Notes: generated from the sequence alone by a model not told the origin. A stretch of DNA of 36,746 bases from Betaproteobacteria bacterium (GCA_025358705.1 JANYII010000016.1:1-36746), one strand, 5' to 3'; numbered from the stretch's first letter, positions 1 through 8,049 are shown. Program-made: numbers and translations.

Positions 1-1122
1 CAGAAGAAGGGCGTGCGGTTCACCGCCGCCTGGGGCCGGCAGGCGTTCAACATCGGCGGGCGCTTCAAGTTCTGGGGCGGATTGACGGTGGAGGCCGTGG
101 GCGGCGGGCCCGGTCTGGTCGAGTCGCTGACCAGCATCGCGAAAAAGAACGGTATCGAGATCTGGTATGAGGCACGAGCGAAGGAACTGTTGGCAGACGA
201 TTCCGGGGTTACCGGAGTTATCGTCAGATACCAAGGAAAAACAATCTCGCTGAAATCGAAGGCGGTGGTACTCGCCGCCGGCGGATTTCAAGCAGATCCG
301 GAGCAGCGGGTGCGCTACCTGGGGCCGGGCTGGGAACTGGCCAAGGTGCGGGGCACGAGATTCAATACCGGCGACGGCATCCGCATGGCGCTCGACGCTG
401 GCGCAGCGGCGACCGGCAACTGGTCCGGCTGCCACGCGGTGGCCTGGGAGCGCAACGCGCCCGAGTTCGGCGACCTGGCCGTTGGCGACCAGTTCCAGAA
501 GCACTCCTATCCCTGGGGCGTGTACATCAACGCCGAAGGCAAGCGCTTCGTGGATGAAGGCGCGGACTTCCGCAACTACACCTATGCCAAGTACGGCCGG
601 GTGATCCTCTCACAGCCCGGACAGTTCGCCTGGCAGATCTTCGATGCCAAGGTGAAGGGCCAGCTGCGCGACGAATACAAGATCAAGCAGGTCACCAGGC
701 GCACTGGCAATTCGCTCGAAGAATTGTGCAAGAACCTCGAGGACACGAACCAGGAGCAGGCCCTGAAGGAACTCCAGGCCTACAACGGCGCGGTGCAGAC
801 CGATATCCCGTTCAACCCAAATATCAAAGATGGAAGATGTACTAAAAATTTAAACATCAATAAATCAAACTGGGCCAACACGCTGGACACGCCGCCGTTC
901 GAAGCCTACGCGGTGACCTGCGGCATCACCTTCAGCTTCGGCGGCCTGAAAATCAACAGCGACGCGCAGGTACTTTCGTCGGATGGCGCGCCGATTCCGG
1001 GCCTCTACGCCGCGGGCGAACTCGTCGGCGGCATCTTCTATTTCAACTACCCCGGCGGGACGGGACTCACCAACGGCGCCGTATTCGGCAAGATCGCCGG
1101 CAGGAACGCCGCGCGGGCCTAG
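1..1122 (+). CDS. FAD-dependent dehydrogenase, TcuA/fumarate-reductase flavoprotein type (5' end cut by window)
   Basis: The frame is open to base 1, so the GTG at 13 in the ORF track is not the start; the N-terminal FAD dinucleotide-binding segment lies outside the window. Visible motifs are VVLAAGGFQ (strand closing the first FAD region), KRFVDEGADF (the GxRFVDE region of the fumarate reductase/succinate dehydrogenase flavoprotein family), GLYAAGELVGG and the C-terminal GGTGLTNGAVFGKIAG FAD contact. Wording of the C-terminal half (DTPPFEAY..TCGITFSFGG) fits FAD-dependent tricarballylate dehydrogenase (TcuA) best, which oxidises tricarballylate to cis-aconitate; the substrate here is inferred. 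The stop shares a CTAG with the stop of the convergent lysR gene. An AT-rich stretch with rare codons (about 826-872) sits inside an otherwise GC-rich gene. Confidence 0.8.
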   Translation, partial: QKKGVRFTAAWGRQAFNIGGRFKFWGGLTVEAVGGGPGLVESLTSIAKKNGIEIWYEARAKELLADDSGVTGVIVRYQGKTISLKSKAVVLAAGGFQADPEQRVRYLGPGWELAKVRGTRFNTGDGIRMALDAGAAATGNWSGCHAVAWERNAPEFGDLAVGDQFQKHSYPWGVYINAEGKRFVDEGADFRNYTYAKYGRVILSQPGQFAWQIFDAKVKGQLRDEYKIKQVTRRTGNSLEELCKNLEDTNQEQALKELQAYNGAVQTDIPFNPNIKDGRCTKNLNINKSNWANTLDTPPFEAYAVTCGITFSFGGLKINSDAQVLSSDGAPIPGLYAAGELVGGIFYFNYPGGTGLTNGAVFGKIAGRNAARA

Positions 1123-2054
1123 GATTTGGGACCGGCTTCCTTCTTCGCTTCCTTTTTCGTTTCTTCCAGCAGCCAGGCCTCGAACCCCGCGACATCCTGC
1201 TTGCCCGCCGTGCGTGACGAGCGCACCAGGTAGTAGCCGCGCGATGAAACGATCGATTTCCTGAACGGCGTCACGAGCTGCCTGTCGCGCAGCGTGCGCC
1301 GCAGCAGCGGCAGGCGTCCGAGTGCGACGCCCTGCCCGTTGATGGCGGCCTGCACCAGCTGGTCGTACTGGCTGTATTGCAGCGCGCCCGCGGGTTTCAG
1401 GTCCCGCAGCCCGTGCGCGTGCAGCCAGAGATTCCACTCGATCCAGGAGGCCTGCGGATCGTCCATGTGCAGCAGCACGTGCGCGCGCAGATCCGCCGGC
1501 ACGCGCAGCGGCCGGGATGCGTCGGCCGCCAGTGCCGGGCTGCACACCGGGATCACCTCCTCCTCGAACAGCGGCCGCTCGCCTTCCATCTCCGCCGCCT
1601 TCGCGTAGCGGATCGCGAGGTCCACTCCGTCGCGCTCAAGGTTGATGGTGTCGTAGGAGGCCGAGATCCGCACGTCAATGCCTGGATGGGCCTGCAGGTA
1701 GCCGTTCAGCCGCGGAATCAGCCAGAGCGAGGCGAAGCCCGGCGTCGTCGTGACGGTCACCGTGCGCGCCGCGGCGGTGCCGCGCAGTTTCTGCGTCGTA
1801 TCGTGCAGTTCCTGCAGCACCTCCTGCGCCACCTGGTACAGGCGCTGCCCGTTTTCGGTCAGGAACAGCGCCCGGGTCCGGCGCTCGAACAGCTTGCCAC
1901 CGAGGCTCTTCTCCAGCGCCTGGATCTGGCGGCTGACCGCGGACTGGGTCAGGAACAGCTCGCCCGCCGCCTTGGTGAACGACAGGTGGCGGGCCGCCGC
2001 CTCGAAGGCGAGCAGCAATTCCAGGGGCGGCACCTGCCAGCGCTGGCTATGCAT
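1119..2054 (-). CDS. LysR-family transcriptional regulator (GcvA-like)
   Basis: 311 aa, the normal length for LysR. Residues about 8-67 form the winged HTH with the typical SFTKAAGELFLTQSAVSRQI helix pair; the rest is a type-2 periplasmic-binding-like effector domain (TVTTTPGFASLWLIPRL at its start). The N-terminus starting with PPLELLLAFEAAARH matches the GcvA-like subgroup. It diverges from the DUF2917 gene across about 97 bp that hold an ATAG-N10-CTAT inverted repeat, so it probably controls itself and that neighbour; this is inference from layout. Its end overlaps the upstream convergent FAD dehydrogenase by 4 bp. The effector cannot be read from sequence. Confidence 0.88.
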   Translation of the reverse strand: MHSQRWQVPPLELLLAFEAAARHLSFTKAAGELFLTQSAVSRQIQALEKSLGGKLFERRTRALFLTENGQRLYQVAQEVLQELHDTTQKLRGTAAARTVTVTTTPGFASLWLIPRLNGYLQAHPGIDVRISASYDTINLERDGVDLAIRYAKAAEMEGERPLFEEEVIPVCSPALAADASRPLRVPADLRAHVLLHMDDPQASWIEWNLWLHAHGLRDLKPAGALQYSQYDQLVQAAINGQGVALGRLPLLRRTLRDRQLVTPFRKSIVSSRGYYLVRSSRTAGKQDVAGFEAWLLEETKKEAKKEAGPKS

Positions 2055-2058
2055 GCTT

Positions 2059-2076
2059 ATAGCGCATCCATACTAT
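2059..2076. promoter_or_regulatory. Candidate LysR-type binding site
   Basis: ATAG-N10-CTAT inverted repeat 4 bp upstream of the lysR start and 75 bp upstream of the DUF2917 start. It has the T-N11-A shape of LysR boxes. The assignment is by position and symmetry only. Confidence 0.4.
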
Positions 2077-2151
2077 GCGGAAACACCGTTTGTCCCTCTG
2101 GAGCATGGCGCTCAACATAGATGCACGTAAATCATGTGTCAAGGAGATACC

Positions 2152-2415
2152 ATGGACTTGAGCCCGATCGCCGCCAGCATCCCCGTCCACAACAGCCAGC
2201 CGGTCCGGCTGCAGAACGGCTTCGGCCGGCGCATCACGGTCATCGAAGGCAACGTCTGGGTCACGCAGGACGGCGACCCGCGCGACCTCGTGCTGCGCGC
2301 GGGCGACGACTTCCGCTTCGACCGTCCGGTGGACGCCCTCGTATCCGCGCTCGGCGGCGACGCCCGGATCGCGTACGAAGACGGCATCGACGTCGGCAGC
2401 GCGCGCCATGGCTGA
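2152..2415 (+). CDS. DUF2917 domain protein
   Basis: 87 aa when started at ATG 2152, which has an excellent AAGGAGA Shine-Dalgarno 4 bp upstream; the track start at 2134 lies upstream of that site and is unlikely. The sequence (PVRLQNGFGRRITVIEGNVWVTQDGDPRDLVLRAGDDF) is a small cupin-like beta fold typical of DUF2917, a family of unknown function common in Burkholderiales. Its stop overlaps the downstream GNAT start by 8 bp (ATGGCTGA), so the two are translationally coupled. Divergent lysR is its likely regulator. Confidence 0.8.
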   Translation: MDLSPIAASIPVHNSQPVRLQNGFGRRITVIEGNVWVTQDGDPRDLVLRAGDDFRFDRPVDALVSALGGDARIAYEDGIDVGSARHG

Positions 2416-2989
2416 CGCGCTCGTACTGCCACGCTCGGCGTTTCCCTACCCGGCGCATTCGGTCGAGATACGCGCGCTGGCGGATGGCAGGCCGTTGCTG
2501 ATCCGCCCGCTCGCGACGCGGGACGCGGAGCTCTTGCAGGAATTCATCCGCGGCCTTTCGCCGCATTCCCGCTACCAGCGCTTCCAGAGCACGCTACACG
2601 AGTTGTCGCCGGAGCTGCTGGCGAAACTGACGGACCTCGACTACCAGCGCAGCATGGCGTTCGCCGCGATTGTCTTCGAGCACGGGCACCGGCGCATCGT
2701 CGCCGAGGCACGCTATGCGCCGGCCCTGGACCGGCCGGGCGCCGCCGAGTTCGGCCTCGCCGTGTCGGACGCCTGGCAGCGCCAGGGCCTGGGCACCCTT
2801 TTACTCGACAAACTGCTCCAGCACGCGGAGCGCAGCGGCATCACGCGTATCCAGGGCGACGTGCTGCACGACAACGCGGCCATGCTTCGCCTGACGCGGC
2901 AACTCGGCTTTGGCGCGCGTACGCATCCGGACGGCGCCTGGCTCACGCGCGTCGAGCGCAACCTCGGCGCCTTCGCCCTCGCCGCCTGA
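2408..2989 (+). CDS. GNAT-family N-acetyltransferase
   Basis: 193 aa single-domain GNAT. Motif A is visible as VSDAWQRQGLGTLLLDKLL (acetyl-CoA pyrophosphate loop Q-x-x-G-x-G/L), and motif B follows in ITRIQGDVLHDNAAMLRL. The N-terminal stretch (LADGRPLLIRPLATRDAELLQEFI..LSPHSRYQRF) resembles the GNAT domain found at the end of protein lysine acetyltransferase Pat/YfiQ, so a protein target is possible, but that is inference. It is coupled to the DUF2917 gene by an 8-bp overlap and followed after about 40 bp by a Bug receptor gene on the same strand. Confidence 0.85.
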   Translation: MADALVLPRSAFPYPAHSVEIRALADGRPLLIRPLATRDAELLQEFIRGLSPHSRYQRFQSTLHELSPELLAKLTDLDYQRSMAFAAIVFEHGHRRIVAEARYAPALDRPGAAEFGLAVSDAWQRQGLGTLLLDKLLQHAERSGITRIQGDVLHDNAAMLRLTRQLGFGARTHPDGAWLTRVERNLGAFALAA

Positions 2990-3029
2990 CGGCGTAAGAT
3001 CGGAGCTCCAAAGCGTCGGGAGCTTCAAA

Positions 3030-3983
3030 GTGCTGCGCTGGCTGCTCGTCCTGTGTTGCCTGCTGGTTGAGACCGCCTCGGCGGTCTATCCCGAAAAACC
3101 GATCCGCTTCGTGATCCCCTCCGCGCCGGGCGGCTCGCCCGACGTGCTGATGCGGATCCTGCTCGCCGAAATGTCCAGGAACATGGGCGTGGCGTTCGTG
3201 GTGGAGAACAAGCCCGGCGCATCGTTCGTCATCGGCACCCAGGACATCGTGCGCGCACCGGCCGACGGCTACACGCTTGGCTACGGCAACATCGTGTCGC
3301 TGGCGGTGAACCGCTCGCTGCTGGAGAAAATGCCCTATGACGTGGAACGCGATCTCACGCTGATATCCAATTGCGTCCGCGTCTACAACATGCTGGCGGT
3401 GAACAACAACCTGCCGGTACGCACGGTGCCAGAGCTGATCGCGCACGCCAAGCGCAATCCCGGCCGGCTGGTGATGGCTTCCGGCGGCAACGGCACCACC
3501 GGCCACCTTGGCGGCGAACTATTCAAGGCGATGACCGGGACTTTCATCCTGCACGTGCCTTACCGCGGCAGCCCGCAGGCGATCAACGACCTGATGGGCG
3601 GCCAGGTACAGATGATGTTCGACAACGTGCCCTCGATCGGACCGCACGTGAAGGCGGGCCGCGTGCGCGGCATCGCGGTGTCCGGTCCGCGACGCTCGCC
3701 CGTGTTCCCCAACATCCCGACCGTCGCCGAGGCGGGCGTACCGGGCTACGAAACCATCGCCTGGGGCGGAATCATGGGCCCGGCCAATTTGCCCAAGGAA
3801 ATCGTCGCACGCCTGCTGGCCGAGATCCGTGCCGCCTACGCTTCCCCGGCAGTGCAGGAGCGCTACCGCAACCTCGATACCGAGATCGACGGCGGCACCC
3901 CGGAACAGTTCCAGGAACTGGTGCGCAGCGAGACGCCAAAATGGGCTGCGGTGGTGAAGCGCTCCGGCGCCAAAGTCGACTGA
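3030..3983 (+). CDS. Bug-family tripartite tricarboxylate receptor (solute-binding protein)
   Basis: Start placed at GTG 3030 (MLRWLLVLCCLLVETASA), which gives a clean signal peptide and the usual mature N-terminus YPEKPIRFVIPSAPGGSPD; the track start at 2910 lies inside the GNAT gene. About 317 aa, normal for the family. Bug hallmarks: PAPGG-type first loop, VENKPGA, ADGYTLGYG, HVPYRGSPQAINDLMGGQVQMMFDN. These periplasmic proteins bind carboxylates or amides with a Venus-flytrap fold; many, as here, have no TctA/TctB membrane partner beside them. It is followed 1 bp later by a D-aminoacylase-type amidohydrolase, suggesting the ligand is an N-acyl amino acid or its product (inference). Confidence 0.9.
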   Translation: MLRWLLVLCCLLVETASAVYPEKPIRFVIPSAPGGSPDVLMRILLAEMSRNMGVAFVVENKPGASFVIGTQDIVRAPADGYTLGYGNIVSLAVNRSLLEKMPYDVERDLTLISNCVRVYNMLAVNNNLPVRTVPELIAHAKRNPGRLVMASGGNGTTGHLGGELFKAMTGTFILHVPYRGSPQAINDLMGGQVQMMFDNVPSIGPHVKAGRVRGIAVSGPRRSPVFPNIPTVAEAGVPGYETIAWGGIMGPANLPKEIVARLLAEIRAAYASPAVQERYRNLDTEIDGGTPEQFQELVRSETPKWAAVVKRSGAKVD

Positions 3984-3984
3984 C

Positions 3985-5427
3985 ATGGGTGAGCGTTACG
4001 ACTTGATCGTCCGCAACGGGACTATCGTCGACGGCACGCGTGCGCCGCGCCATGAAGCGGACGTCGGCGTACGAGGTGATCGCGTCGTGCGCATCGGCAA
4101 CCTGAAAAACGAGCGGGCGAAGAAAGCAATCGATGCGGCGGGCAAGATTGTCTCGCCCGGCTTCATCGACGCGCATACGCACGACGATCGCCTGATGCTC
4201 TCGGCGCCGGAGATGGCGCCGAAGGCCAGCCAGGGCGTGACGACCGTCATCGCGGGCAACTGCGGCATCTCGCTCGCGCCGCTGGTGCTGGGCAACCGCA
4301 CGGCGCCGCCGCCGCTCGACCTGCTTGGCGAAGGGGATTGGTACAGGTTCGGCTCATTTGCCGAGTACGTGAAAACCCTGGAGGAGAATCCCGCCGCGAC
4401 CAATGCAGCCTTGCTCGTCGGGCATACCACCTTGCGGGTGGTGGCGATGGGTGACCTGGATCGGGCTGCAACTGAAAATGAAATCGGGAAAATGCAGGTC
4501 ATGGTGCGCGAGGCCCTGGACGCGGGAGCCATTGGCGTTTCCACAGGCCTGTACTACGAGCCCGCGCGCGCGGCGCCCACCGAAGAGGTGATCGAAGTCT
4601 GCCGCCCGCTCACCGCAAGTAAGGCGCTCTACTGCACCCACATGCGCGACGAGGGGGACGAGGTCACCGGTTCGCTGGAGGAGACTTTCCGCATTGGCCG
4701 GGAGTTGAACGTGCCGGTGGTGGTGTCGCACCACAAGGTCGTCGGCACGCCGAACTTCGGCCGCACGAGCGAAACGCTGCCCCTGATTGCGGAACGGATG
4801 AAGTCGCAGGGCATCAGCCTGGATTGCTATCCCTACTGTGCTTCCTCGACCATCCTGTCGGCGGACCGCGCGGCACTGGGGACGAAAACGCTCGTCACCT
4901 GGTCGAAGCCTCACCCGGAATTTGCCGGCATGGATTTGGCGGTTATTGCGGGGAAAATGAATCTTTCAATAGAAAAAACAACCCAGAAACTCCTCCCCGC
5001 GGGCGCGATCTACTTCTCCATGGACGAAGCCGACGTGCAGCGCGTGCTCGCCTTCGAGCACACCATGGTCGGCTCGGACGGCCTGCCGCACGACGCGGCG
5101 CCGCACCCGCGCCTCTGGGGAACCTTTCCACGCGTGCTCGGCCACTACTCGCGCAGCCTCGGACTCTTTCCGCTCGAGACCGCCGTCTACAAGATGACCG
5201 GCCTCACAGCGAAGACCTTCGGCCTGAAGGACCGCGGCGTGCTGAAGGAAGGCGCCTACGCCGACCTGTGCGTATTCGACGCCGCTACCGTTGATGAAGC
5301 CGCGACCTTCGCGCGCCCGATCCAGCCGGCCAGGGGTATCGAAACCGTGATCGTCAACGGCGCGATCACGTGGCAAGATGGAAAATCCACTGGCGCACGG
5401 CCGGGGCGCGTGCTGCGCCGCCATTAA
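3985..5427 (+). CDS. N-acyl-D-amino-acid deacylase / D-aminoacylase-type amidohydrolase
   Basis: 480 aa, full length for the family. It hydrolyses N-acyl-D-amino acids (or related amides) in a metal-dependent TIM-barrel amidohydrolase fold. Expected metal and catalytic residues are in place: H64 and H66 in DAHTHDDR, C93 in AGNCGISLAP, H219 in CTHMRDE, H249/H250 in SHHK and D365 in GSDGLPHD, close to the numbering of Alcaligenes D-aminoacylase. The N-terminal composite beta domain (DLIVRNGTIVDG) and its C-terminal return (GADLCVFD-like) are present. Start is 1 bp after the Bug stop, so the two share a transcript. Exact acyl/amino acid substrate cannot be told. A short AT-rich patch lies at about 4941-4985. 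Confidence 0.88.
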   Translation: MGERYDLIVRNGTIVDGTRAPRHEADVGVRGDRVVRIGNLKNERAKKAIDAAGKIVSPGFIDAHTHDDRLMLSAPEMAPKASQGVTTVIAGNCGISLAPLVLGNRTAPPPLDLLGEGDWYRFGSFAEYVKTLEENPAATNAALLVGHTTLRVVAMGDLDRAATENEIGKMQVMVREALDAGAIGVSTGLYYEPARAAPTEEVIEVCRPLTASKALYCTHMRDEGDEVTGSLEETFRIGRELNVPVVVSHHKVVGTPNFGRTSETLPLIAERMKSQGISLDCYPYCASSTILSADRAALGTKTLVTWSKPHPEFAGMDLAVIAGKMNLSIEKTTQKLLPAGAIYFSMDEADVQRVLAFEHTMVGSDGLPHDAAPHPRLWGTFPRVLGHYSRSLGLFPLETAVYKMTGLTAKTFGLKDRGVLKEGAYADLCVFDAATVDEAATFARPIQPARGIETVIVNGAITWQDGKSTGARPGRVLRRH

Positions 5428-5447
5428 CTTCTGGGAAAGATCCAGCC

Positions 5448-6152
5448 ATGACAAGCAGGGATATCAAGGTCCGGTCCAGCGGCGGTGGAGATTTCGATTG
5501 CTACCTCTCGATACCCGCTGGCAGCGCAAAGGTGCCTGCCGTGGTGCTCGCCTCCGCGATCCACGGCGTTGACGGCGACATCCGCGCCCTCGCCGACGAA
5601 TTCGCGGCGCTCGGATTCATCGCAGCCGCGCCGGACCTGTTCTGGCGCTCGGTGCCGGGGCCGCTGGCACGCGACGATCCACGCTCGAAGCCGCGCGGGC
5701 AGCCGCGCCTGGAGAAGATCAAGGCGGGCGAAGCCGACATGATGGATACGCTCGCCGAAGTGCGCCGGCTGCCGCAATCGAACGGCCGGGCGATGACGAT
5801 GGGATTCTGCTACGGCGGTCCCTACGCAATCCTCGGACCGGCGCGCCTCGGCTACGACGCCGGCATGGGCTGCCATTCCACGCAGATGAAGGACTACATC
5901 GGCGAGCTGACGGGCGTGAAAAAGCCGGTCTGCCTCATCTGGGGCGACCAGGACGTCATGGCACCCGCCGAAGTGCTCGACGCCTACCGCCCGGTTCCGG
6001 CGCGCATGAAGAACTTCGAGCTGCACGTCTTTCCCGGCATCCTCCACGGCTACATGATGCGCAGCCACAAAGACGTGTTCGACGCGAAGACGCGCGACTT
6101 TTCCATGGCGCGGGCCCGCGCAATCCTCGAGGGACTGCGCGGCACGGCCTGA
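5448..6152 (+). CDS. Dienelactone hydrolase family protein
   Basis: 234 aa from ATG 5448; the track start at 5370 lies within the previous gene. The alpha/beta-hydrolase triad of the dienelactone hydrolase family is visible: nucleophile Cys in GFCYGG, Asp in IWGDQD and His in GILHGYM. Family members open dienelactones in chloroaromatic degradation, but many have other ester or lactone substrates. It follows the deacylase by 20 bp on the same strand, so it is the likely third gene of the Bug-deacylase unit. No signal peptide, hence cytoplasmic. Confidence 0.88.
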   Translation: MTSRDIKVRSSGGGDFDCYLSIPAGSAKVPAVVLASAIHGVDGDIRALADEFAALGFIAAAPDLFWRSVPGPLARDDPRSKPRGQPRLEKIKAGEADMMDTLAEVRRLPQSNGRAMTMGFCYGGPYAILGPARLGYDAGMGCHSTQMKDYIGELTGVKKPVCLIWGDQDVMAPAEVLDAYRPVPARMKNFELHVFPGILHGYMMRSHKDVFDAKTRDFSMARARAILEGLRGTA

Positions 6153-6161
6153 GCACGGTCG

Positions 6162-6193
6162 TTGCAATTGCAATATTGTGGTTGCATTTGCAA
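6162..6193. promoter_or_regulatory. Paired 12-bp operators upstream of marR
   Basis: TTGCAATTGCAA (6162-6173, a perfect palindrome) is followed exactly 20 bp later, start to start, by the near copy TTGCATTTGCAA (6182-6193). The 20-bp period places both on the same face of the helix. They lie 25-56 bp upstream of the marR start, the expected position for an autorepressor site; the promoter probably overlaps them. MarR assignment is inference. Confidence 0.6.
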
Positions 6194-6217
6194 TTATAGG
6201 CCTGTAGACTTCCATTG

Positions 6218-6676
6218 ATGGTCGCAACCCCCGATCCCCGCCAGCGCGCGTGGGCCCGCTTCGTCACTGCCCAGGCAATGCTGCTCGAACATATTGAAGC
6301 CGCCTTTTCTGAGGCGGACCTGCCGCCGCTCGCCTGGTATGACGTGCTTTGGATCCTCGAAAACGCCGAGCACGGCCGGCTGCGGATGGCGGACCTCGCG
6401 CGCAAAGCCGTGGTGTCGCGCAGCAACGTGACCCGCCTCACCGATCGCATGGAAAAGGCCGGCCTGGTGGCGCGTTCGGACTGCCCGATCGACGGTCGCG
6501 GCACGGTCTGCGAACTGACCGCCAAGGGACGCGCGCTGCGCGCGAAGATGTGGCCCGTGTACAGGAAGCAGATCGACACCCTTTTCAGCAAGCACCTCGA
6601 CTCGCGCGAGGCGGACCTGATTTCCACGGCATTCGGCCGCATCATTGATTCATCCAACCAGAGGAAAAGCTCATGA
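6218..6676 (+). CDS. MarR-family transcriptional regulator
   Basis: 152 aa from ATG 6218 (an in-frame TTG at 6215 is also possible). Central winged helix at about residues 45-105: LPPLAWYDVLWILE, then GRLRMADLARKAVVSRSNVTRLTDRMEKAGLVAR and the wing RGTVCELTAKGRALRAKMW. MarR proteins are dimeric repressors often released by phenolics or electrophiles. Its stop overlaps the GST start (ATGA), and a ring-cleavage dioxygenase follows, so the operon probably answers to an aromatic or electrophilic compound. Paired palindromes lie just upstream. Confidence 0.9.
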   Translation: MVATPDPRQRAWARFVTAQAMLLEHIEAAFSEADLPPLAWYDVLWILENAEHGRLRMADLARKAVVSRSNVTRLTDRMEKAGLVARSDCPIDGRGTVCELTAKGRALRAKMWPVYRKQIDTLFSKHLDSREADLISTAFGRIIDSSNQRKSS

Positions 6677-7275
6677 AACTCTATTACTCCCCCGGCGCCT
6701 GCTCGCTCGCCCCGCACATCGCCATGCGCGAAGCCGGCATCCCGGTCGACCTGATGAAGGTGGACCTGAAGGCCAAGCAATACGACGGCGGCGACTACAA
6801 GCAGGTGAACAGCAAGGGCTACGTGCCGGCGGTTGAAACGCCAGCCGGCGTGCTGACGGAGGCGCCGGTGATCCTGCAGTACATCGCCGACCAGAAACCG
6901 GAATCCGGCCTCGCCCCCAAGCCCGATGACCCGGCGCGCTACAAGCTGCAGGAGATGCTCAATTTCATTACCTCCGAGATGCACAAGGGCATGGGCAATT
7001 TCTTCAACCCGGCGCTGAACGACGGCTGGCGCCAGGCGGTCACCGACCGCCTCGGCCTGCGGATGGATTGGGTGGCGAAGCAGCTGGAAGGCAAGCAGTA
7101 CATCATGGGCGACAAGTTCACCGTCGCCGACGCCTACCTGTTCACCATCCTCAACTGGGCCGGGCCGAGCAAGTTCGACATGAGCAAGTGGCCGACCATC
7201 GTCGAGTACCACAAGCGCGTCGCCGCGCGGCCGAAGGTGCAGGAAGCGCTCAAAGCCGAAGGCCTGGTGAAGTAG
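6673..7275 (+). CDS. gstA: Glutathione S-transferase, beta class (GstA-like)
   Basis: 200 aa. The N-terminal thioredoxin-like domain starts MKLYYSPGACSLAPHI with the beta-class Cys10, followed by KGYVPAVET (cis-Pro) and LTEAPVILQYIAD (gamma-glutamyl binding TEA/S motif). The helical C-terminal domain has the GDKFTVADAYLF capping motif. It conjugates or transfers glutathione to electrophiles in the cytoplasm. Start ATG overlaps the marR stop and has an AGAGGAA Shine-Dalgarno; the DODA gene begins on the next base after its stop, so it is the middle gene of a three-gene operon. Confidence 0.92.
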   Translation: MKLYYSPGACSLAPHIAMREAGIPVDLMKVDLKAKQYDGGDYKQVNSKGYVPAVETPAGVLTEAPVILQYIADQKPESGLAPKPDDPARYKLQEMLNFITSEMHKGMGNFFNPALNDGWRQAVTDRLGLRMDWVAKQLEGKQYIMGDKFTVADAYLFTILNWAGPSKFDMSKWPTIVEYHKRVAARPKVQEALKAEGLVK

Positions 7276-8049
7276 ATGGGCGCAGCCCTCCCTACCCTGT
7301 TCCTCTCCCATGGCTCGCCGATGCACGCGATCCAGCCGGGAGCGGTGCGCGCGGTATGGGAGGGCATCGCGCGCGACCTGCCGCGCCCGAAGGCGATCCT
7401 GATCGCCTCGGCGCACTGGGAGACGAACATCCCGGCGCTCACAGGAGCGGCGAAGCCGGAAACCATCCACGATTTCTACGGCTTTCCGAAGCCGCTTTAC
7501 GAAATTCAGTACCCGGCGCCCGGTGCGCCGGGGATTGCTGAAAAAGCCCTGGGCTTGCTGAAAGAAAATAAATTCAAAGTGTCTATTGATCCCGCCCGCG
7601 GGCTGGATCACGGCGCCTGGTCTCCCCTCCTCTACATGTACCCGAAGGCTGACGTACCAGTGGTGCAGGTCGCGGTGCAGACCGAGCTCGGCCCGCAACA
7701 TCATCTTGAACTTGGCCGGGCGCTCGCACCCCTGGCGCAGGAAGGCGTGCTCATCATCGGCTCCGGTCATATGACGCACAACCTGCGCGAGCGCAGCAGT
7801 AACGGCCCCGCACCGTACGCGTCGGAATTCCAGGCATGGGTGAAGGACAGGATCGAGACAAAGGATTTTGATTCGCTGGTGAACTACCGCGCGCTCAACC
7901 CGCACGGCGTGCGCGCGCATCCGACTGACGAGCATTTCCTGCCGCTGTTTGTCGCGCTGGGCGCGGCGGTAAAGGACTACAAGGCTGAACGTCTGTACGA
8001 CGCGATAGAGATGGGCTCGCTCGCGATGGACGCCTACCGATTTTCCTAG
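7276..8049 (+). CDS. DODA-type extradiol ring-cleavage dioxygenase (LigB superfamily, YgiD-like)
   Basis: 257 aa, usual length. LigB-superfamily metal and acid/base motifs appear in order: LFLSHGSPM near the N-terminus, IASAHWE, GLDHGAWSPLLYMYP, IIGSGHMTHNLRE and HPTDEHFLPLFVALGA. These enzymes cleave catechol-type rings such as 4,5-DOPA extradiol; the true substrate is unknown. It starts on the base after the gst stop. Its stop shares a CTAG with the convergent Vgb-like gene. A brief AT-rich patch (about 7558-7583) codes for a Lys/Asn-rich stretch. Confidence 0.9.
   Translation: MGAALPTLFLSHGSPMHAIQPGAVRAVWEGIARDLPRPKAILIASAHWETNIPALTGAAKPETIHDFYGFPKPLYEIQYPAPGAPGIAEKALGLLKENKFKVSIDPARGLDHGAWSPLLYMYPKADVPVVQVAVQTELGPQHHLELGRALAPLAQEGVLIIGSGHMTHNLRERSSNGPAPYASEFQAWVKDRIETKDFDSLVNYRALNPHGVRAHPTDEHFLPLFVALGAAVKDYKAERLYDAIEMGSLAMDAYRFS

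Noticed and set aside
5956-7935. 659-aa minus-strand ORF
   Set aside because: Runs antisense through DLH, marR, gst and DODA genes that have clear motifs; a shadow of GC-rich codons.
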